Shown piece by piece: positions 24,414 through 36,575 of a stretch of DNA of 64,000 nucleotides. The notes under the pieces are model-generated. The model saw nothing but the letters and a program-made list of their open reading frames with translations, made no database searches and had not been told where the DNA came from. The stretch is from Hyperoodon ampullatus (Eukaryota; Chordata; Mammalia; Artiodactyla; Ziphiidae): the NCBI GenBank assembly GCA_949752795.1, contig OX457064.1:37072368-37136367 (forward strand), in the 5' to 3' direction. The position numbers and the translations under genes are program-made. Numbering within the stretch: position 1 is the first letter of the stretch; each line of letters begins with the position of its first letter.

Positions 24414-24650
24414 ACTGGAAAGTACACAAATTATGACAGTGGCTATGAGGGGAATGGGAATAAGACTTAGAGACTGTGATTCGGTGATTAAAGGGAAGTC
24501 CTCACTCATCTGCAATTTTTATTTATTTTATAAACAAAAGATTTGGAGTAAACATAATAAAAATATTTAGCTGCTGCCAATTCTGAATAGTGGAAGTAAT
24601 AAAGTTGTTATATAATTCTCTGTATTATACATCTTTTATATCACCCCAAA
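24075..24650 (+). mobile_element. Old L1 (L1M class) 3'-end relic
   Basis: ACTATTCACAATAGTGAGAA, CGTAAAGGTCCATTGATAGG and the end TCTCTGTATTATACATCTTT are decayed L1 ORF2 C-terminal and 3'-UTR text. A (GT)n microsatellite lies inside it. Confidence 0.65.
24379..24410. repeat. (GT)n microsatellite
   Basis: About 14 GT units beginning after GCATGCAA. It lies in the old L1 relic. Confidence 0.93.
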
Positions 24651-26019
24651 TAAAAAAAATTTAGAATGGATGCATGATTTTAGAAAAAATTTCTGATTTC
24701 CCAAATTACACTAGTTTATTCTCTCTAAAATGATGACATAGCAATGTGCAAATCCTTGATATGATGTTTATAATGTCCGTGTGACTCCCAGTTATGAGAC
24801 ATGAAGATTAGCTTGCCCTGCAACACATATCTGAAGTTTGTTTTACAGATAAGAAATCTTTGGAAAAACTGAGCACTCATTTTTTTATTGTCTACTTCAA
24901 AGTTCAGTGATATATAACAAAATAATTATGCCAGGCATAATGGGAGAAGCAAATCAGCAAGTAGAAAGAGATAAACTATTCTCAGCTTCAAGGTAAAGAT
25001 CGTGGGTATGTGTGTGCATGTGTATTTGAAGTGAAGCCTATGGATCCCTTCTCAGAATGTTTTAAAATGTGCACAATAAAGTACACAGAAAACAAAATAA
25101 ACTACTATAGAAAGGAGCTACCAAAATATGGAGGAAAGCCATGGTGTAATACATCTAATTCTATATTACTGCATCAAAGAACTAATTGAGCAGCCGGTCT
25201 GACATATATCATCACTTCAAAGTAATGGTGAGAATAACTGATCATTGGAAATATCTACACAACAGTAAAGTGATATGAAAATAGCTGCCATTTCTATTGG
25301 TGACAAGGCTACCTATTTTACTGATAAAGCTATGGTTTGTTGCCTATATTTATAATGGGAGAAAATACATTCCTAAATTCATACAGCTAATAAGGGGCAG
25401 GATTAGTAAAAATAATGTAGTTTTTTCCCATCCAAGTTCATGAGCCCCATGAATTCTATCCATGGATTCCCAGGAGGCCTGCAGACTCAAATTTAAGAAC
25501 GTCTGAGACAGAAATATGCCCACCATCCATTCTTCTACCTCTACTTCCAAACTATTGCTTAAATTTACGGCAGTTGGAAAATTAGATAATCAAGTATGCT
25601 AGTTATATATGTAAAGAATTAAGCAGAATCTCAGTAAGGGCAAGAAGGCATATCTATACATTTATAAGTGGACCTTCTGCATCAATTTTTGCATTTCAGA
25701 AGTTCTTCTGTTTGTTTTTTGATTCTTAACTGTGTTTCAGATAGTTCAGTTGCTAAAAATGCACCACTGGATAATTTCTTCTGCATCAGCATATTAATAA
25801 TGTCAAGATCCAAGCACACCTCAATATACCAAGACAAACTGCACAGTTTTTAGGCAGGCAGTGCCTGAGTTATCCTCACTACAAAATAATGATGTCTCAT
25901 TTCTTTAAAAAGCATTGTAATTTATTCCAATTGCCCCCAGACTAATTACAATGCGAGAATGCATGTGGATATGAAAATGTGTGACAAAGGTACTTCTCCT
26001 AACCTGACTTTTAACTGAA
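24651..26019. other. Intronic sequence with no recognised element
   Basis: AT-rich. No named repeat, RNA gene or exon recognised. Confidence 0.5.
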
Positions 26020-26030
26020 TGGACATATAC

Positions 26031-26243
26031 TTTTTTTTTTTTTTTTTTTTGCGGTACGCGGGCCTCTCACTGCCGTGGCCTCTCCCGTTGCGGAGCACAG
26101 GTTCCGGACGTGCAGGCTCAGCGGCCATGGCTCACCGGCCCAGCCGCTCCGCGGCATGTGGGATCCTCCCTGACCGGGGCACGAACCCGTCTCCCCTGCA
26201 TCGGCAGGTGGACTCCCAACCACTGCGCCACCAGGGAAGCCCC
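26031..26243 (-). mobile_element. Young CHR SINE, TSD TGGACATATAC
   Basis: The poly-T then GCGGTACGCGGGCCTCTCAC is the complement of the 3' end, and CCACCAGGGAAGCCC is the complement of the 5' end. The 11-bp TSD is perfect at 26,020-26,030 and 26,244-26,254. Confidence 0.95.
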
Positions 26244-26254
26244 TGGACATATAC

Positions 26255-28347
26255 TTTTTATTCACCTAGAATCCTGAATAGCTTCCTAGGACCATTCTGA
26301 CCATTTTGTTCAAATAAGAGTATAAAATTCTTCTTACATTTGCATTGTGTATTTTGTGTCCAAATACATCATCTAAAATCTCAGACTTCTGTTGAATGTT
26401 TAGAATTGTTGAAATGATATCCACAATAAAATTCAAAACTATTACCTCACAATGCTTAATCATTTATTCCTTATGTTGTAGGTATAATTATTATTTCCCT
26501 ACTCTCCTACTTTTTTTTTGTCTTATTAAGAAACTTGATTACAAAATTAATTAGGAACAAAGTTGAGATTTAAACATAGATCTTCTGACCCCCCCCCCAA
26601 ACGAGCTCTTCTGCACTCTCCCATATTTTTTCACACTTATTTCAGGTATATTATTTAAAGGAGTCACTCTCCCCATCCTGTTTTTCTGAGGAGAGATGAA
26701 ATGAGTTTTCTCACCATCTAGATTCTAGCAGTTGTTAATACTCAGTGCTTCTGCCCAAGGCCCATTATTAAGGAAATCATTACTTCCCATTTAATATTTA
26801 CATTACTTTCAAAAATATTTCTATTAAAGGAAATACTGAATAAGTGACCATTGTCAGAAACACAGGTTTATGTTCATTAAAATATTATAGGAGTTATAAA
26901 TATGTAGTCTAAGACCTGGAAATAAGTAGCAGTGATAGAGGGATAGCAATACCAAAACCAAAAATAATCATGAACTCCCAATTCAAGTAGCATCAAATAT
27001 ACTGGAAAAAAGGGTCTGACTTAGCTAAGAAATCATGGGTTCATTTTACCTTTACTCATTAAAAAAAAATAATAAAGTTACTTAGACTATGTGCCAGGTG
27101 CTGGTCCAGCGTCTGAGGACACAGCACAGAAGTATATAACAGAGGTTAATCTGATGGTAGATGGATGGGAGGATACTTTGAACAATCAACCAGCATGATA
27201 TTCCCCCAATTTCCACCCTAATATAAAAGAACAGAAGCAGTTCAAGTTTAAGGTTGATCTTTCATGAAGTGACATTTGGTAGGTGTCTTCCAGACACTTC
27301 TTTTCTCCACACCTGTTTGATGTGGCCTGAAATTCTATTATGAGAAGACAAAGCATTGTTGCCACAATTGCAGAAAAATAATAAAAGATTCAACTGCCAA
27401 ACAGAACTAACACACTAGCTGGAATGTACTCATTTAAAAAAGTATCATCAGGTAATAAAACACACAGTGAATATGATCAAGTCCTTTACAGGTTTTGATA
27501 ATGGGGAGAAAATTAGAGACCTCGGACAGCCATGGACATTTTAAGGTAAAAGTAGAATCATTAGTGAGGGAAGAACAAGTAAAAATGAAAATCTACTTAT
27601 AGTTCTGGCTCAGTCTGCCTTCAACTCTATGGACAAATAAAATGTGTAGGCAGAGGACACTGTGAACCAGACCCTCCTGAATACGCACGAGAGAAGCACA
27701 AACATCCATCATTAGCAGATGAAGTAGATTAGAATAGCCTCATATGTTTAACGAACTTGTTTCCTGGCACTTATTTGTTGACTGGCTTAGCACTCAACTT
27801 CTTAGAGACTTATTTCTGGAGAATTAACCAATGAAGGAATTTTTGTCCTTCCCTAAGATTAACTCACAGCTAAGTACCAATTCATTTAGACAGGTATCTG
27901 CCCCACAATAGTGTATCTCCCTGACAGACATTCCACAAGGGAAAAAGGAATGAGAGGATCACTAAAAAGGCTGAAACATTCTATCAAGGAGAAGATGGTA
28001 ATTCAAAACTCTAAGACATGTTATTTGATTTTTTCCCCGACTATTATCTATTCTTTGTTTGTCAAAATAACACTTGTGTATTGGTTGAGGGAAGTGGTTT
28101 CTATCTCAAGGACTATAAAACTACTCTCTGTTTATAAAAAGAGCATGTGTTTTTTTTTTTTTTTTAATCACACATGGCTATCATCTCACAGTGATTTTTG
28201 CATTATTCCAAAGAAAGGAAAGTTCTTACACGATAAAAGCAATTTGCACATAGGAGTTCACTACCTGAAGCCATGGAAAACAGAAAATATACAGATGTAC
28301 TGAAAAGAAAGAAAAAATATGTTTTGTTGTAAAATGAATTTGAACTA
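26255..28347. other. Intronic sequence, one L2-like scrap
   Basis: TATGTGCCAGGTGCTGGTCC at 27,090-27,109 is the antisense L2 end. A nine-C run is at about 26,590. Nothing else recognised. Confidence 0.5.
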
Positions 28348-28354
28348 AAGAAAC

Positions 28355-28562
28355 TTTTTTTTTTTTTTTTGCGGTACACGGGCCTCTCACTGTTGTGGCC
28401 TCTCCCGTTGCGGAGCACAGGCTCCGGACGCGCAGGCTCAGCGGCCATGGCTCACGTGCCCAGCCGCTCCGCGGCATGTGGGATCCTCCCGGACCGGGGC
28501 ACGAACCCGCGTCCCCTGCATCGACAGGCGGACCCTCAACCACTGTGCCACCAGGGAAGCCC
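28355..28562 (-). mobile_element. Young CHR SINE, TSD AAGAAAC
   Basis: Complete short-form copy from poly-T to AGGGAAGCCC. AAGAAAC followed by T flanks it at 28,348-28,354 and 28,563-28,569. Confidence 0.94.
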
Positions 28563-28569
28563 AAGAAAC

Positions 28570-31502
28570 TTTTTTTTTAATGGTGATAACACTGTTAAGC
28601 CAGGGGGTGCTGCAATATGGTGAATCAATTTTACTCAGTTTTACTGTTTGAAGATGGCACTTAGTTGTTATGCCAAACTTCTTAAACTGTAACCTGAAGA
28701 CAATAAGATCCAAACAAGAGTATTTAAAAAGATAAGCTGATAACTTTAAGGTAAAGTTTGATGTAAGGTTTAGGGTAGGACACAAAGATACTCATTCCAT
28801 TCAGCTTGGGCCTTAATCCTGGTGGTTAATTGAAAGAACAGCATAGATTTCAAACAATTAATTCAGCTAATTTATTTAAAACTTCAGCACAAACAAATCT
28901 GAATATTTGTATTCTACTCTCACAGCAAAGAATGTTCAATATGTGAAGAGATGAGAGGAGAAAAGAGGAAGAAAAATACTACTAGCCAAGAATCAACTGT
29001 AATTTTAAATTACCTCTATATGTGAGCTGAGACTTTTGTCAAAGTATCAACCAATACTTAAAAAAAAAAATCAGGGAATTAATTAGATATTTAAAAACAA
29101 AAACACTTTTATTTTGACTTATCTTTTCCTTTCAGGATTATCAAACAAAAGTTTTTTTAGAGGATTTATTCAATGTGCTAAGACAAAATTTTGGCATCTC
29201 TGACAAGACAGTATCCTCCAAACTACTCTCTAAAATCCTTAAACATTCTACTTCGGGCAAGGGTGGGTTTTGCAGGAATGGGAAAGACATGTGTTTCTTT
29301 AATTTCTACCTGCTTTTTACTTTAGGTTTTAGCCCATTTCTAGCCTCATTTTGGGACTCCCCTCAAATGGAGAATGACTTCTGGCATGGGACAGTGAAGG
29401 ACAAATATTAATTGTCTGTCCAGACCAAAGCAATATAAATGCATTTGACAGGTGGTTAGAAAGGAAAAAAGGAGACCCAGGTGTGCACTATTTGGGGAAT
29501 AACTATACAGTGGTCCAGTAATCCTAACCTCTACCCAGTTAGGATGGCAGCATCTGTAGAAAATATAGCTGGCAAACTGAGACCTGCATGAGATGATCTA
29601 TACAAAAAGTTGCTCATACATGATGTCCTGCTGTTTTTCATTTAAGTAGCATGGGACTATTCGGTGTCTGTCACAGACTGCTTGTGGTTCAGGGTCTTGG
29701 GCACCAAAATGGCCTCTGTAGTGCGCACACAAGTTCTCTATTCTCATGCATTTTATGAAACGTGTTTCTTTGTGGAAAACATCCAGTTAAAGCTTATGCA
29801 ATTTCATCTAACTACAAATTCAGGATAAGCACTTGGGTTTTAACCCCAAGTATTTCAGATGGTAAAATAAATTCATTTTCTCATTTATGAAATACGTGAA
29901 CTGTTTTAGATAGCCTTTACCACAGCCTCTTTGGTTTCTAAGATTGCCTCTCCTCATTGTGTATCTTTTCCTTATTAAACAGTATATACTCAACAAAGGG
30001 TCAATTTTTAAAATTTGTATCTGTGTTTTTCTTAGGAAACAAGTCAGCTAGTAAGGAAGCAATGTTCTGTTGAATAGAAAAGACAAAGAAGAGAAGAAAT
30101 AGATGAGGGGTGGTGGGGGGACTGGAGAAATTATAGATAAACTTATCCTGGGATAGAAAACAACGAAGAGCATCCCGCCAAATGATAAAGGAAACACAAC
30201 ATAAAGAAGGTCTTGGTGCGCTGTATTAAAGCTAACAAGAGGTAGAAACTTCCAAGATGACATTTGAGATTTGAATTTGAATTTGACTTGGCAAAACATG
30301 AACAAATAAACAAGCAAACAAAAAGATTAGTTCCTTCCAGCTAGTTCAGACTTGTTACAACTTTTCCCCTTGGCAGGGAGAAAGACCCAAATATAGACAT
30401 TCCTCCCTCTGAGGGAGATTCTTGGATTTAATGGCAAAGGACACCTTTTCTAGATTTCCATCTTTGCACCATGTGTTTTCTATTGTTTGGGTTTTTCTCA
30501 ATTTAGGGTACAAGCATTTTTTTCCCCTTTATTTAGACTAAACTATTCACCAGTCTTGACCCAAATGAGGTTTATCTGCAGTGAAAAGACTGACTTCCAT
30601 GTGAGGGAGATTCCACAAAGAAAAAGGTTAATAAAGATATGTGATGTGAACAAACACCTGTCTATTCAATTTTACCAAAATTGTGAATTATGCTTTGTTT
30701 GTGTTTGTAGAGCTGCCTCTTTCAATATATTTTCAATAGACAATAAGGCACCAAGAATGCTGAGTAAATAACAGATGTTAAAAATAGCTACTACCTAACA
30801 ATGTTACTGGAAGAATTAAAGTGCAGAAAACTCTGTCACATGTAAAGCCAATTTAAAACAAAGGCTGGCATAATACTGGTTCTTTGGTTCTTTTCAAATT
30901 AATAAAACACATTTGCTCCAAACACATCTCTCTCACTTAAAACTATTTGGGTTGTTTTCAGTTTGTTTCTTTTCAACCCCCACTAAAATACACAATAGTG
31001 GATACTATTCTTGGTGTAATTTTGCTTTTTTCCTTCATCTTTTTAAAAAAATATATATCCAGAGTGCCAGCATACATCTGCAATGTGTGGACTATACACA
31101 TGCCTTGTTTTCATACTTGGAGAGCACGGAAATTCTTCTTAAAGAAAGACTCTTTATACCAGATTCCATTAGGTCATGTTATTCAAATACAATATGACAC
31201 AAAATTCATTTGTTCATTTGGTGTCTAGCTGCTAAGGGATACAGCCAAAAAGTTAACCTTTGCAGAACAACAGAATACCAGTAGAGATCCTGATCACTGC
31301 CCATAGGCATGTACAGAACCTCTGAGCAAGGGGAACTACACTTTTGTATTAAAACCTAGAAGAGCATAGCATTATTGGGAAACAGCTATTTCTACGCCAT
31401 ATACAATGAAATAAATTCAGTGACTTCCATTCTACTTGCAAAAGCCCAGTAGCTTTTCTAGACCTCTCAAGTCATGTAACATATTTTAAACAGAAGCCCT
31501 AT
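28570..31502. other. Unassigned intron beside the HDAC9 exon
   Basis: About 2.9 kb with no repeat I can name firmly. TTTGGGTTGTTTTCAGTTTG near 30,946 might be a worn antisense L1 trace. No exon, RNA gene or CpG island was recognised. Confidence 0.45.
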
Positions 31503-31516
31503 CACTTCTGCCTTTA

Positions 31517-31725
31517 TTTTTATTTTTTTTTTTTGCGGTAGGCGGGCCTCTCACTGTTGTGGCCTCTCCCCTTGCAGAGCACAGGCTCCGGAGCACAGGC
31601 TCAGTGGCCATGGCTCACGGGCCTAGTCGCTCTGCGGCATGTGGGATCTTCCCAGACCGGGGCACGAACCCGTGTCCCCTGCATCGGCAGGCGGACTCTC
31701 AACCACTGCGCCACCAGGGAAGCCC
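31517..31725 (-). mobile_element. Young CHR SINE 216 bp downstream of the exon, sense
   Basis: Short-form copy with a small internal deletion (CAGGCTCCGGAGCACAGGCT, lacking several bases between the two GC-rich units). The perfect 14-bp TSD CACTTCTGCCTTTA lies at 31,503-31,516 and 31,726-31,739. It is in the same transcriptional sense as HDAC9, shortly after the donor. Confidence 0.95.
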
Positions 31726-31935
31726 CACTTCTGCCTTTAAATAGCAAAACACAACTTCTGAAAAACCAAAGGTTCTGAAATGTCCCGTCAAGCCCACCAA
31801 AGGCAATGACTTAACTTTGTTTTTCTTAAAGGCCAATTTCTACAGAGGAATGAATCTGACAAAGCAGTAAACACCATCTAAAATCATTTTTGAAAGTCTC
31901 ACCTAAGTTACTATTCACATGTAAAAAATGCTATT

Positions 31936-31941
31936 ACTTAC
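31936..31941 (-). other. HDAC9: Splice donor of the HDAC9 exon
   Basis: The minus-strand junction reads AAAAT|GTAAGT. The intronic six bases are the ideal U1 match. The exon side ends in T rather than the usual AG, because the Cys codon is split after its first base. Confidence 0.88.
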
Positions 31942-32060
31942 ATTTTGCTGTCACTTTGTAGCCCCCCAGAGGAGGGGCGTGGCCTTCTAATGCATCAAAT
32001 CCAGCAGAAACCAGGACCATGTCTGGATCAAACTCTTTGGCCACAGGCTTCACTACAGTC
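31942..32060 (-). CDS. HDAC9: HDAC9 internal coding exon (catalytic deacetylase domain)
   Basis: Read on the minus strand, a 119-bp open segment lies between an acceptor (AG at 32,062-32,061) and a GTAAGT donor (starting at 31,941). It opens with the last base of a split codon, carries 39 full codons and ends with the first base of a split Cys codon. Visible motifs are [20 protein letters not shown] followed by [11 protein letters not shown]. In class IIa deacetylases the Asp of the GFD motif is the third zinc ligand of the active site. The residues before and after that motif (DPDM, SAGFDAL, GYKVTAK) fit HDAC9, whereas HDAC4 has APDV and SSGFDAV and HDAC5/7 have SPDV/SPDL at the same place. 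HDAC9 is a nuclear-cytoplasmic corepressor of MEF2-type factors in muscle, brain and immune cells. The exon is not a multiple of three, so skipping it would shift the frame. Intact splice sites with intronic flanks argue against a processed pseudogene. Paralogue assignment rests on remembered family sequences. Confidence 0.93.
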
Positions 32061-32100
32061 CTGCACGGTAAAAAGGCAACCAGTTACCCATGGGAATGGC
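32061..32100 (-). other. HDAC9: Splice acceptor of the HDAC9 exon
   Basis: On the minus strand the exon is preceded by GGTAACTGGTTGCCTTTTTA and then CCGTGCAG. This gives a short pyrimidine stretch, a terminal CAG and a plausible branch-point adenosine in GGTAAC about 25 bases upstream. The pyrimidine tract is modest. Confidence 0.85.
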
Positions 32101-33869
32101 AAATCCTTTAAAAATTGTGCAGTGAAAATGACTTGGTACAACCTCAAGAACATCCCAAGAATAAAGAAAAGGGGAAAAGAAAACACTGTTTGAATGGACC
32201 AAAAATTTATCATTTTCTTAATACTGAATCACTGTTATTTTAGCATCCCAATTCAGTCTTTTTTTCTCCAAATTAAAAAAAAATGCTTTGCAGGTACATT
32301 CTAAAGCCCATCATATTACATGAACATCTGTGGCTGTTTTATCCCACTGCCTATAAAAAACTGCTTCTTCCAAGGGAGTGACTAATGTTTTACAGAGGAA
32401 AGTCAAAGCTTTAGTGAAAACCCGGCTTGCTCCAGTTAGTGAGAACTTGGTGTAAATTTGAACAATAAATTTCTTTTGGGAAAAAGTTGCTTTTCCAACT
32501 TTTTTTAAGAAACATTTTAAAATGTTTGTCGTGGTAGGGGGTGACTCTTGCAAAGGAAAAACACGAAATTCCTTTAATAGAATCCAGATTATAATGTTAA
32601 GTGAGTCCAAGGTCAGAGACACCAGGAATGTGGCAGTCTCATCCCTGACAGCAGCCCCTGCTGGTCCCACTCAGACACTTCAGCACTTACCTCCTCAGCC
32701 TTCTCAGCCTTCCCTAACCCCTTCCTCCTCAGAGCTGGATTTGAGAGAGAATGACTAGTGGATGCTAGTGGGCTTTATAAAACCAAATGTTTTTTTGGTG
32801 CAGGCTTCAAGACCAGTGTGCCATCATTTAAATACAAAATTTCAAAGACTAATGAAATGGGAATAGTTCACACTACCGTGAATTTAAAAATTAGTAAGTT
32901 CTCTTTTGTGTGTTTGGGAGAAACAACTAGACCAAATATTAAAATAGCTATCCTTGAATGATGACATAATTAAGTTCTTCTAACTTTTGAATATTTGCAA
33001 ATTTCCCAGATTTTTTACAATGACCACATATTAATTTTATACTTAAATCTTTTTGTATGTAAACAAGAAGTTGTTCACATTATAAAATAAAAAAATACTT
33101 ATTTGAAACTTACCTAGAGATAAAAATGAATTAAATATCTTTCATAACTGTACTATTGTCATAAAAGTATAAAAGTTCAATCCTTCAAAATCATAAATGT
33201 ACATGTAAGTGACTTCCACGGTAGCCTTGCCAACATTTAGAAAGCTACTTATACCTGAATTGGCCCATCTGTGAAAGTGAAAATTTAATTTTGTTTACCA
33301 TGTACCACTTCATTATTTTACTCTTCAGTAAAATTAAGAATCTCTAATACAGCTACATTATCAGGAGAGATATTCAATACTTTTCCTTCCTAATAATACC
33401 AATAATTTTTTACAAAAGTGTCACATGTTATGAAGTCACTTCTTTTATATGTGTGAAATAGCCATGTTATGTATGTTGCTGGAATATTAGATATTGGAAT
33501 AAATTGTCTCAAAGAATCAAGAGTGTTTTACCAAGGTACTCCATCTATTTAGCTTGATTAATCCTATGTACAATCTTAGAGAACAAACACTACTCTTAGG
33601 AAAATATGGAGGTAGATGATTAAGCAATGCTGTCCCTTCAGTCATATGCATTACAGTAACCATGCATTATAGTTTTCCATCTCCTTTCCCTCTCTTTGGA
33701 AGATTTCTTCCCCTACTCTTCTTTCTCCCCAGTCAATCTATACTTGTAAGATTAATTGAAGGATAAACATCCTTCAAGGCACAGCTCACTTACTACCTTC
33801 TCCATAAAGGCTTCTCTCTACATATGGATATAAAATATATATGTATATATTTTTGGAAGACAAAGATAG
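32101..33869. other. Unassigned intron upstream of the exon
   Basis: No named repeat in about 1.8 kb on the acceptor side. Pyrimidine-rich text near 33,680-33,735 could be a worn L2 trace. No coding potential seen. Confidence 0.45.
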
Positions 33870-34900
33870 AACAGGAGACAAGGTCTGCCAACATAATTTT
33901 AGAATATGGGAAACTTACAGATGATCTATGGAGGGGAAAGCCGAAGCATAAGTGTAAATCTACAGAGAGGAAGCCACAAAAAGCAAGCTGACTTTTCTCT
34001 GTCTTCCTGGAGGAACAAACTGGCCAAAGAGAAAATAACTAGAGAGACTGACATTTCTGAGTCACTCAGATCAACAGTCAGGTTTTTTCCTCTATTTTCC
34101 TATAGTGAATTCACCAGTCAAAAAGGCCCCCTCAGTTATACAGAGCTCTCAGTTATCTTTTCAATGCCCCTTTCTCAAATATGATGGACTGTGTGAAGAA
34201 AGTTTCTAGCATGAAAGACAAGTAACATGCAAACAAATGAATAAATGAAAGGGAACTCTGCAAACAGGAGAAAATGCAGGGAAGAGACTATAATTACAGA
34301 AATTTGGATTATCCTCAAAGACATAAGATAGTACATCTATGAAATGAAAAGAGGGTGTTGTTAAGAAAAAGAAGAAACAGCAAACAAAATGTGTAATAGA
34401 CTGTTTAGAAGATAAAGTTGACAAATTCTGTCAGAAAGTACAACACAAAACGGAGATGTGAAAAATAGGCAAGAAACTTGAAGGACCCATTTAGTAAATT
34501 ATGTTATGAAGGAAAGTCTAAGGAAAATATTTTAAAAATTATAATCTCATATACATCCAAGCTGCAAAACTGAGCAGATAATAGAGTTTCAGATATTTAA
34601 AATATCAAACAAAAAGATATTATCTCCCACAAACATTATCAAAGGAAGGTATTGGATGCCTCCGTCAAAATGAAGGCATAAACTAAAAAAGAGAATGAGA
34701 CACAAACCATTCCCTCCAACAAAACATTTTTATAAATGTCCATTTTTGCCAAAATTAAAAAAAAAAAGATCTAACCTTAGAACAAAACAGAAATTTGGTC
34801 TGCAATTGGAAATTTGGTATGGACTGGAGTAGGTTTTCATTCCAATGCAACTATTTTGTTAATAAAGACCTTACCCACTTACAGAGGAAATATGTTTATC
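33870..34900 (+). mobile_element. Probable HAL1/old L1 relic
   Basis: Text such as GGAAAGTCTAAGGAAAATAT, CAAAACTGAGCAGATAATAG and GATGCCTCCGTCAAAATGAA follows remembered HAL1-like 3' text in order. It is too diverged to give domains. Confidence 0.4.
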
Positions 34901-35917
34901 TGGAGATATGCCACGTATCTCCAAATATACAGAATCCACTAGTTTCTGTCTGAAGTAAATACCACATTTGTTATGTATGTTATTCCTGAATATACAAACA
35001 TGGATTTTACAATTTCACACAGGCTTTCAAAATGCTCTGTTTCACAAGACTAATCCTATACACTTGAATTCACTCCAAAAAATAAAGAAAAATGGAAAAT
35101 TTGAAAAAAAATACATCACTTGATAAACTCCTTCCATTTAAAAATATACATGCTTAGAATTGTGTCCGAGTAGTAGCTGTTTGTTGAATGAGTTAGTGAT
35201 GCACGATTATAAAAGTTGTGTAACGCTGTGCTACAATAGATTCTGGGTATTGAAGAACTCTATAATAACAGGTGCTTATTGGTGGTGATATTGATAAGGT
35301 TCATTCAGGCATTTTAACAAGTATGGATTCAGTGTCTACCATGTTGCAAATACTGTTTGGATTAAAGATGTGCTAAATTTTGAACTGAAACTTATTTATT
35401 TTCCCATTGTTAGTATTAAACTCTTTAATACTCAGTTCTCTGATAAACTGATGAGACTAAGACTCCACAGATCTCCTTATTGTGGCAAATATTTTAGCAA
35501 TGTACAAGGAAGTGTCTGTACTCTTCTTTTTATGTTAGTCTAGATTGATTTTTATTCAAAAGATCTATCATGTTTGAAAGACTGAAAACATATTGGGAGT
35601 ACTGACTGGGGAAAATAATATAATTTTTCTTAAATAGAAAAAATCCTCAAAGGCATTTATTTAAAATTTTATCTGAATTATTGGATTCTCTGGTAAAAGA
35701 CAGCAAACAAAGCATATGTGTTAGTCCCTCATTATTTCCCAATATCCCACTGAAAGAAAATTATAAAAATATACATATGAACTCATGGTTTTAAATATAT
35801 ATCAGGTAAACAGACTCAGAAAAACCTTTAGATATGTGTGTATGTATGGGTTACTATGTATTTCCTAAAAGCAATGACAGTGCAGTAGCAAACAGCACAG
35901 TTAGCATCAATCTTCAG
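34901..35917. other. Intronic sequence with no recognised element
   Basis: AT-rich, with nothing assignable up to the L1 target site. Confidence 0.5.
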
Positions 35918-36575
35918 AAAAAGGATCCAGGGGAGGAGCTTCATGATGGCAGAAGAGTAAGACATGGAGATCTCCTTCCTCCAAACAAATACATCAGAAA
36001 TACATCTACATGTGGAACAACTCCTACAGAAAACCAACTGAAGGCTGGCAGAAGACCTCAGACCTCCCAGAAGTCTGAGCTGTGTGGACAACAGGTTCTT
36101 TGTGCTCCAGCCAGGTGTCAGGGCTGTGCCTCTGAGGTGGGAGAGCCAAGTTCAGGACACTGGTCCTCCAGAGACCTCCCAGATCCATATAATATCAAAC
36201 GGTAAAAATCTCCCAGAGATCTCCATCTCAACGCCATGACTCAGCTCCACACAACGACCAGCAAGCGATAGTGCTGGACACCCTATGCCAAACAACTAGC
36301 AAGACAGGAACAGAACCCCATCCATTAGCAGAGAGGCTGCCTAAAATCATAATAAGGTCACAGACACCCCAAAACAAACCACCAGACATGGGCCTGCCCA
36401 ACACAAAGACAAGATCCAGCCTCATGTGCCAGAACAAAGACACTAGTACCCTCCACCAGGAAGCCTACAAAACCCACTAAACCAACCTTAGCCACTGGGG
36501 ACAGACACAAAAAAAAGGAAACTACAAACCTGCAGCCTGCAAAAAGGAGACCCCAAACACAGTAAGTTAAGCAAA

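Larger units (their letters stand above)
1..31941 (-). other. HDAC9: HDAC9 intron, donor-side part (runs off the window)
   Basis: Everything on the low-coordinate side of the exon is read as the intron that follows it, because no further coding exon was recognised. The next HDAC9 exon should encode the segment with the class IIa His in a GGHDL context. I searched both strands by eye for it and did not find it. The intron is packed with transposable elements, listed separately. Confidence 0.75.

Noticed and set aside
31942..32060. HDAC9 segment as a processed pseudogene
   Set aside because: The match stops exactly at canonical AG and GT sites on both sides, with no neighbouring exon fused, no poly(A) and no frame damage.
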